DNA of 64,000 nt from Turbatrix aceti (Eukaryota; Nematoda; Chromadorea; Rhabditida; Panagrolaimidae). Positions 57,412 to 64,000 of the stretch are shown here, piece by piece. The stretch is from positions 8,249,725 through 8,313,724 of the forward strand of contig OZ017769.1 in assembly GCA_963969345.1 (NCBI GenBank), read 5' to 3'. A program made the translations under genes and the position numbers. Every line of letters starts with the position of its first letter. Position 1 is the stretch's first letter. The notes under the pieces are model-generated. The model ran no database searches. It was not told the DNA's origin and saw only the letters and a list, made by a program, of their open reading frames with translations.

Positions 57412-59337
57412 ATGGCTGCCGTTCGACACACCGAGCCCATCTCATCTTCCGTCCAGCAGCTACAGCAGATCGTCTACGGGACCGACGACGACCTCGCAGA
57501 CGACGATGACGGCACGCAGACTGTCTTCGAGCAGGTTTCCGAGTATGTGACCCAAAACATGCCTGTCGACGGCGGTCCTTTGGTTATGAACTACGAAACG
57601 ATGCCGTCTTCTTCGATGCCAATGATGAATGCGCACTGGGAGGTGCCTTCGCTGTGGATTACGTCCACCGGGCCCTGGCAAGGACGACTTTCACTACAGC
57701 TGCCTTATCGAAGGCTGCAGCGCGATCATTGTGAGGCTGGAAGACCTCTCTCGGCACGTGGATGCTCACTTTGAACAGGCGCAGGCTGCGTGGGCTGAAA
57801 TTCCGGGTATGGATTTGTTTTGGCGGATTTTTGGTCTTTTTGAGGGGTTTTTGTATCACAAAAGGTCAATTTTATAATTTTTAGTGGATTCGAGACCACC
57901 AATTCGTTGTCCAGTCCGGGACTGTCACATGACGCTGCAATCTGACCGCTACCTTTATCGCCACATGCGAGTGCACTTTTTCCACGCCGACAAACAGCGC
58001 GTCGGCCTGCAGGCGTATAAAAAGCTTTTTCCCGACCTCCGTCCCTGCGGCTTCGACCGGAGCGCGCACCTGGATGTCGACGGCGAAGCCGGCATCTGTG
58101 GATGGAAGGACTGCCGTCAGGTCTTTGATGACCAGACGCTTTACCTGGAACACGTCGCGAATCATCTCTCGGACGTCGGCGACGCCGACCGGGAAGCCGA
58201 TGGCAGCTACCGATGCCAGTGGAGCAGCGATGGGCCAGGTATGTGCACTTTGTCGTTTTGCGGGCTCTCGGACTCAAAGACGGCATTTGAACGCATTTTT
58301 TCCGTGAAATAGTAATTTTCAATTTTTCTGTGCTTGTGTGAAAATTTTTCTGATTTTTTTGAGAAATTTGTGTACTTTCTTAAAAATATTTTTTTTAACA
58401 AAATTTTGTTCAGATTTTTCAAAAATAACCCTTAAACAAGGCTAACATTGATTTTCAAAATTATGCCGATCGTTTTTTCGATTTTTAGGCCAATTTTATA
58501 CTCTGTGCGTTTTTCAGAACCCTTCAGATGCGAGCTCCGGTTCGGTCGCCTCTACAGCTTGAAGCTCCACGTCCAGTCCCATTCAGGCGACCGGTTGGGC
58601 GCATGCCCTTTCTGTGGCGGATTCTTTTCCAACAACACCAAATTGTCCGATCACGTTTTCCGGCGGTCGAAGGACGTCGAGTGTGAGTTTTTTTTTTAAA
58701 TATATTTTATCATCTCAGACGGTTCTTGTGATTCCAGCAGCCCCCCTGACCTGCGCGCTGTGCCAGAAAAAGTTCCTAACCAGTCGTCTGCTCAAGCTTC
58801 ACTGCCGGAAGCACGTCAAATCCGTGAAATGCGCGTTCTGCAGCGTCGTCATGGACTGTGCATCGGCGATTCAGAAGCACATGAGACTGGTGCACGGCCG
58901 GGTAAAGGAGGAATCGTGTCCAGAGTGCGGGCTGGCCTTTCGGCCTTCGCACCGATCTTCAGAAGCACATCGACGCCATCCACGCCAAAGAGCCCAAATT
59001 TGGGTGCATGCAGTGCGGCAAGACTTTTCGCTGGAAGAAACAGCTCCGGACCCACGTCAAAATGCACGCTGATGTATGTTTAGATTTTTTGGGCGATTTT
59101 GGACTTTTTTGGTTGCAGAATTACATACCGAAGCCTTACCTGTGTCACAAGTGCACCGCGGAGTACGAATCGGGGTCGTCTCTGAGCAGGCACTTCAAGA
59201 TGGACCACGACCTTCCGCTGCCGACCGGATTCAACAGATTCCAGTATAAAAAGTGCCATGATGGATTCTATAGGCTGCAAACTGCTCGATGCATCTCGCA
59301 GCACGTCATCGAGGCCCCCAAGATGGATTTTCAGTGA
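57412..59337 (+). CDS. hinfp: HINFP-type zinc-finger transcription factor (histone H4 factor P / MIZF)
   Basis: Nuclear C2H2 DNA-binding protein; vertebrate relatives activate histone H4 genes. Exons 57412..57642, 57683..57806, 57885..58238, 58518..58682, 58738..58901, 58963..59073 and 59119..59337 keep frame. After an acidic N-terminus come spaced C2H2 fingers of HINFP style, including ACPFCGGFFSNNTKLSDH. The C-terminal block TGFNRFQYKKCHDGFYRLQ is characteristic of HINFP. Two junctions are odd: a 40-nt intron ending AAG (57643-57682), and the 61-nt segment 58902-58962, which could be an intron or coding finger sequence (SCPECGLAFR) carrying a one-base shift. Confidence 0.85.
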
Positions 59338-59439
59338 ATTATTTGAGGCTTGGATACTTTTACGTGTGTGTATAAATGACGTCTTCGAATTTTGCTGGAG
59401 GACATGGATTTGTGGTTTTGGTGCCATTCATATCGAAGA

Positions 59440-59615
59440 ACGAGGCTGAGGTTATAGAGAAATCGTGCCGAGACAGCCAAAAAAATCGTATAAAAAGCAT
59501 TCGTGCCGAGACCATAGCAAACCCGTGTAGCGAACATTCGCGCCGGGATCATCGTACGAATCGTAAACTGTATAATCGTGCCGGGACCGTCAAAAAAACC
59601 GTAAACCGTTTCCTC
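59440..59615 (+). repeat. Clustered CGTGCCG(A/G)GACC repeat
   Basis: Three to four imperfect copies of a 35-50 nt unit with TCGTGCCGAGAC / TTCGCGCCGGGATC / TCGTGCCGGGACC and A-rich linkers. It fills the gap between HINFP and mS27 and matches the style of the repeat at 911-1001. Confidence 0.6.
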
Positions 59616-59628
59616 AGCTGATTTTCCT

Positions 59629-59636
59629 AATTTCAG
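59629..59636 (+). promoter_or_regulatory. Candidate trans-splice acceptor at the mS27 start
   Basis: TAATTTCAG ends one base before the ATG of the mS27 gene. No upstream exon of this gene is needed, so spliced-leader addition here is plausible. Confidence 0.4.
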
Positions 59637-59637
59637 A

Positions 59638-61612
59638 ATGTCAAGACGCCTGTTGGCAGTCCTGGCCCGGCGGCTGGGCGACTCTGGACGTGCCTTCTCG
59701 ACTTCGGGAGCTCGTCTAGTGCTGGCCCCTGCCTTCCGCCTCGATCAGGAATGGTCTGCCCGGCACGACGCGCTCAAGCAGCTCAACCTCGGCGGCGACT
59801 ACGAATGGATCGCTGCCGTGCAGAAGAAGTTCGTCGGTGGAGGCCGGGCGACGGCGGTGGATGTCGACGCTGCAGTCTGCCTTTCAGAAGAGGCCGATCA
59901 GCTGGAGGATGTCATATCGCTCATCTACAAGCTCAGGCACACGGACAACGCGGCCGATCTCCTGCCGTCAACCGAGTACGCATTGTTCCGGGCTCTTCTC
60001 GAGCGGAATCGTGTTGCTGATTTTTTTCAAGTCATCAATGATCCTGTGGGTTTTTAATTTTGAAAAACAATTCTTCATTTTCAATTCGGATTTTTTAAGG
60101 GTTTTAAATTTTGATAAAAAAAATCTTTATTTTTCATTTTGATTTATTTTTTTTATTTTAAAAATTAAATTTTGTTTAAATAAAAAATTTCAATTGATTT
60201 TTTTTAAATAAAAAAATGTGATTTGCTTTTTAAAATTTGAATTATTTTTTTAACTTCAAATTTTTATTTTATTTCAAATTTATTTTTTTTTAATTTCAGC
60301 TGAACTACGGCTGTTTCTTGAACGAGCACGCAACGGCCCTTGCCATCGACCATTTCCTCGAGACAGGGAACATCCCAGCCGCCGCGAAGATTGCCAGCGT
60401 GCTCATGCAACAGGAGATGTTCGACAGCCCCCTCCTCAACGCGCTGGCCCTCTACGCAGTCCTCCGTTACGCAGAGCTACCCGCCGAGCAGCGCGTCTTC
60501 TCCGACGAGATTCACAAGCTCACGGTCATCACTCCCGAAGACGATATCAACGAGGAGGAAATCCGAACGATGCGGTTCCCCTACCTCAAAAACGCCTTCT
60601 TCGACGACCACTTTGACATCGAAGAACCCGATCGACTCGTTGGCAAGACCCTTGAATGGCTGGCACGGGAGTTGGAGAGTCGGCTGGCCCCGCAGTCTGT
60701 GATTGCCATCCGGCTGCTGTCCCTGCTGTTTTCATCGAAGGTCGACGAGGCTGCTAAGCTCGTCGATGTCCTTGCATCGGGCGACGGACTCCAGGAATTG
60801 ACGGCTGCTGTGGCAATTTCGAGGATTGAGCAGCTCCTGGCGCTGGTGCCGGAGGATGCTAAAGAGGGCGTCGAAGCGCAGAAACTCGAGGCTTTGAAGG
60901 TTGGTGTCATTGCTTTTTGTTAGGACAAAAATGTGCGATTTTCGGAGAAATACGACTTTTTTTTGGCAAAAAAATTGAAAAATTTTTGAAATGCACGCGA
61001 TATTCGGATTTTCCTTTCGAGACCATGTTGTCTTGAATGGAAAATATTTTCTTTCCATTCGAGACCTGTTTTTGGTCGGTGAAAATATTTTTTCCACCCG
61101 AGACTCAGTCGGTTGATTGTTCAAATATGAATTTTTGCTCGCACCTGTCAAATTTTGGCCTTTTGATTTTTTTGTTTACCAAATCGTGGTTTTAGGAAAA
61201 GCTGGCGTCCTGCAAGACATCAGAAGGCTCGCTATCAGCCGAGCTATTGGCCAAGGTCAAGGAACTCCAGCCCGAAGGCGAGGCCCAGCTGACCTCCACG
61301 CAGAAGACGCTCTTCGAAGCCTGGAACACCCAGCGCAAGACACACGTCAGAATGCAGGCCGATCGAGTCAACTTCCGACTCCGGATCGAGGAGATTCGAG
61401 CCGAGATGGCCGCCCTCGAAGCCCGAAAAGAGGAACTCTTCTTCTTCGACAACCGCGTCCACTGGGAGGACGAGGCCGAGCAGAAGGACCACCTCTTCGA
61501 GGAATTCGGTCTCAACAAGAAGGACGAAACGGTCTCCGAAGGCGAATACGCCAAGACCATGTTCGAACACGCTCGGGAGAAAAAGCGCGAGCAAAGCGGC
61601 GCCAGTCACTGA
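59638..61612 (+). CDS. mrps27: Mitochondrial small-subunit ribosomal protein mS27
   Basis: Animal-specific PPR-like protein of the mitochondrial 28S subunit. Exons 59638..60045, 60300..60899 and 61196..61612, all joined in phase 0, give 474 residues, slightly longer than the human protein. The start (MSRRLLAVLARRLGDSGRAF) is Arg-rich and amphipathic, like a mitochondrial targeting peptide. The middle is helical repeats (YGCFLNEHATALAIDHFLE; AAAKIASVLMQQEMFDSPL), followed by a charged coiled coil and a Lys/Glu-rich end. Assignment is by overall plan and helix blocks rather than a catalytic motif, so it is less certain than its neighbours. Confidence 0.75.
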
Positions 61613-61762
61613 CTGATGAACGCGTTCTGTTATCGTTGTTATAGACCAAGTAGAAGTTATGAATTTATTGAACGGAGCAAACTTTGTTTTGTTTTGGGGA
61701 GGGAAGCGTTTTTTTGTACGATTGGCACGGGGATGGGTGGGGTGGATGTTGGGGGAGGGGGG

Positions 61763-63781
61763 TTAGGGCGAGGATGAGCACAGTCGGCCCTCCAGCACCG
61801 ACGCTGATGCTGATGCTGAGGCTGATGCTGACGCAGTGCACGACTCAGCGTGCTTGTTGAGGTAGGATTTGAGGGCAAACAACTTGCCACACTGCAGGCA
61901 GCCGTGCTTCTTTTCGCCTGCAACAACCGTTACGATACATACATACATATTATGATGCCTAAGATAAATGGGAGGCACGCTGACTGCATGCGGCTCGCTC
62001 CCGCTCCCCGATACGTCATGTCATCGTAGTTGTCGGCCGGCTTAGGGTCGCGTTTTTCGTCCGTAAGCCCATGACAACAATGGCGACGACGACGATGGCC
62101 TCAAAACTCCCGACGACCCAAGCATTTATGCTTGAATGAAGAACGACCGGTAATGGACGTCGTTTTTCGTTATCGTTTTCGTTTTCTACCCAAAATCAAA
62201 GTTTTTCCAGCGAATTTCGATAAAAAAAATTATTTTTTTGACCCAAAATCATTTTTTTTGGTAAATTTCAATTAATTTTTTTTTGGAAATTTTGGAAAAC
62301 TCACCGGTGTGGGTGTGCATGTGGGCACGCAGGTTGGACCTGTCGGCAAAAGCCTTGCCGCAGTGGGCGCAGCCGAAGGGCTTGTGCCCCGTGTGGGACC
62401 TCATGTGGCCCTTGAGCAGCCAGGGCCTCGAGAACTTCTTCCCGCACACCACGCACTCGTGTGAGGCCTTGTGCGTGAGTTCGTGCATACTGAAACCCCA
62501 AAAATCAGTTTGAAATTCAAAAACTTAAATAAGGAAAAAAATACCTCAACGCGGGCATGGAAACGTAAACTCGATCGCAGTAGTGACATTTTTTGGCATG
62601 GGGCCCATCAAGAGGCCGATGCGTCTGTTTGTGCCTCGAAAGATTGCTCGACGTCGCGTAGAGCCTCCCGCACTGGTCGCATTTATACTTCCCCGCCCGG
62701 GCCGTAGGCACGGAGGCTTCGGACGAGGCGGTCGAAGTCGCAGCGCTTGAAGGAGCACAGCAATCCGGGCTCGGATGACGACTTTTCTTGCAGCGTCCGT
62801 CGGACCACTGCAGGTCCTCGGCGGTGTAGTCGACGGTCGGACAGGGCAAGCCTCCCTCAGCCCCCTGGAGGAGGCTGTTGATGGAGAACGCGGACTTGCC
62901 GGGCGGCGATTTGGGCTCTCGCTGCAATAAAGTCCATGAGAAACGGCTTCCTCTTATGTGTTGCATTGGATGACAGCAAAATTGCTTCCCGGAACCCGAC
63001 TCACCTTGATTTGCGGCGGCGACAGATGATGACTGCCGGCGGTCGTGGCCGGCGTCGAGACTATGGTCGACAGCGGTTCCGGGGCCTTTGGGGTCGGGGT
63101 GGAGGCAGGAACGTTCCGCGCGTTGAGCAGTGCGAGTTGGAGTGCTGCAATTTGACAAATTTGAAAAAAAAGCCCGGGATAATAATCGTCAGAGAGAAAA
63201 AGCTACAGGAAGCTGTTGCACAATCCGGGTCTTTTCCTTTGTCCCAGGCTCCCGACAAGCGATAGATACGTGGTCGGTCCTACGCTTGCTTCCTGTGTCG
63301 CAATTCGGGAGTTGGAGAAAAAAAAAGTTCGCGGCGTCTCCAAAAGTGCCGGATGCGCTCAAGAGGTTGTCCTACTTGTCGGATTATTGTTCGCCTAAAG
63401 TGTCGGACCCAAACAAAGCCCCTACCCCGTTACTAAATATTTTGAAAAAAAAAAACAGGCGAACGAGCGAGCCTTTCCTGGAGACCAAAAATGAGGAACT
63501 ATCGTTTTGACCTGGATTTTGCAAAAAAAAATCGCATCCGGTTTTTTTCAACAGATGCATTGAAATGAGAAAAAAAAGAAAATTATCGTTCCAAGACCCC
63601 AAAAAAACTTACAGTACATAAGTTGAAATTGATTTGCATCAAGTACGTTCTGCAACAAGACAGAAGACGGAGACGGTGGCATCTGGAGTCCTTGAAGTCC
63701 ATGATTCCCAAGTGACCCCAGACCCGGAGCAAAAAAGCTCGCCAGAGCCGGAGGCAGTGCAAAGTTTGCAGGTGGTTCCAT
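61763..63781 (-). CDS. scrt: Scratch/Snail-family zinc-finger transcription factor
   Basis: Neural-type transcriptional repressor family binding E-box DNA. Exons read 63781..63613, 63144..63005, 62921..62545, 62489..62305 and 61917..61763, giving 341 residues. Five C2H2 fingers end the protein, with Scratch/Snail wording: [36 protein letters not shown] (across a junction), [36 protein letters not shown] and [18 protein letters not shown]. An Ala/Ser repeat follows. [15 protein letters not shown] favours Scratch over Snail. The N-terminal half is Pro/Ser-rich. No N-terminal SNAG motif is seen, so an upstream exon may be missing or the repressor motif is absent. Confidence 0.93.
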
Positions 63782-64000
63782 TTTTTTTTCTTTCAGAAAG
63801 TCTCAAAAAAGCAGCCAAGACGAAAGACGACTTGTAGCCTGCAGCCTGTAGACTCAGGGCAATTGGCTTCTTCCAAGGAACCACCACCACCACAACCACC
63901 ACGGCACTCATGCAAAGAGGAGGGGCGGAGTCAGACGTGGTGCCGTAGCACTCGGTGATTGTTGTGCGCTCTCGACGAGTCACAGAGATGACGGGGATTA

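Overview
This window is nuclear DNA from a small-genome animal, most likely a nematode. The evidence is short introns (often 40-60 nt) with TTTTCAG-type acceptors, isolated acceptors just upstream of several start codons (as in spliced-leader trans-splicing), tightly packed housekeeping genes, and animal-specific genes such as CK1-gamma, Scratch/Snail and SLC17. The species cannot be read from the sequence. All gene calls are from splice-aware translation by eye; no database search was run.

Layout. 1-16 kb is a gene-dense host block: a gamma-glutamyltransferase (-, partial), a mitochondrial Obg GTPase (+), eIF2-alpha (-), prohibitin-1 (-), RPL27A (+), RPLP1 (+), an SLC17-type transporter (-) and casein kinase I gamma (-). 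15-25 kb is long non-coding DNA with simple repeats. 25-56 kb is an AT-rich accessory island: hAT-like MITEs with motif-filled interiors, a 3.8-kb BEL/Pao-like LTR element encoding only Gag and protease with matching 412-bp LTRs, a 2-kb terminal-inverted-repeat element, a 10-kb element described below, four tandem Rab-like GTPase genes and nested MITEs. 56-64 kb returns to host genes: ribulose-phosphate 3-epimerase, a HINFP-type zinc-finger factor, mitoribosomal mS27 (all +) and a Scratch-family zinc-finger gene (-).

The most interesting locus is 37.1-46.8 kb. On one strand and in one AT-rich codon style it holds a MULE-family DDE transposase fused to a C-terminal OTU cysteine-protease domain, spliced in frame over seven exons without a disabling change. 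Upstream lie two related small membrane-protein exons and a large cysteine-rich, signal- and TM-bearing glycoprotein resembling the class II (phlebovirus-type) envelope proteins carried by some invertebrate retroelements. The membrane-protein exons look like an internal duplication, one placed before the glycoprotein exon and the other before the transposase exons. This suggests a cut-and-paste DNA transposon that has acquired an envelope module. Its termini were not found.

The host genes supply translation (eIF2-alpha, ribosomal proteins), mitochondrial functions (prohibitin, Obg GTPase, mS27), metabolism (RPE, GGT) and regulation (CK1-gamma, HINFP, Scratch). PHB1/eIF2-alpha, RPL27A/RPLP1 and RPE/HINFP/mS27 are same-strand neighbours 220-300 bp apart and are candidate operons.
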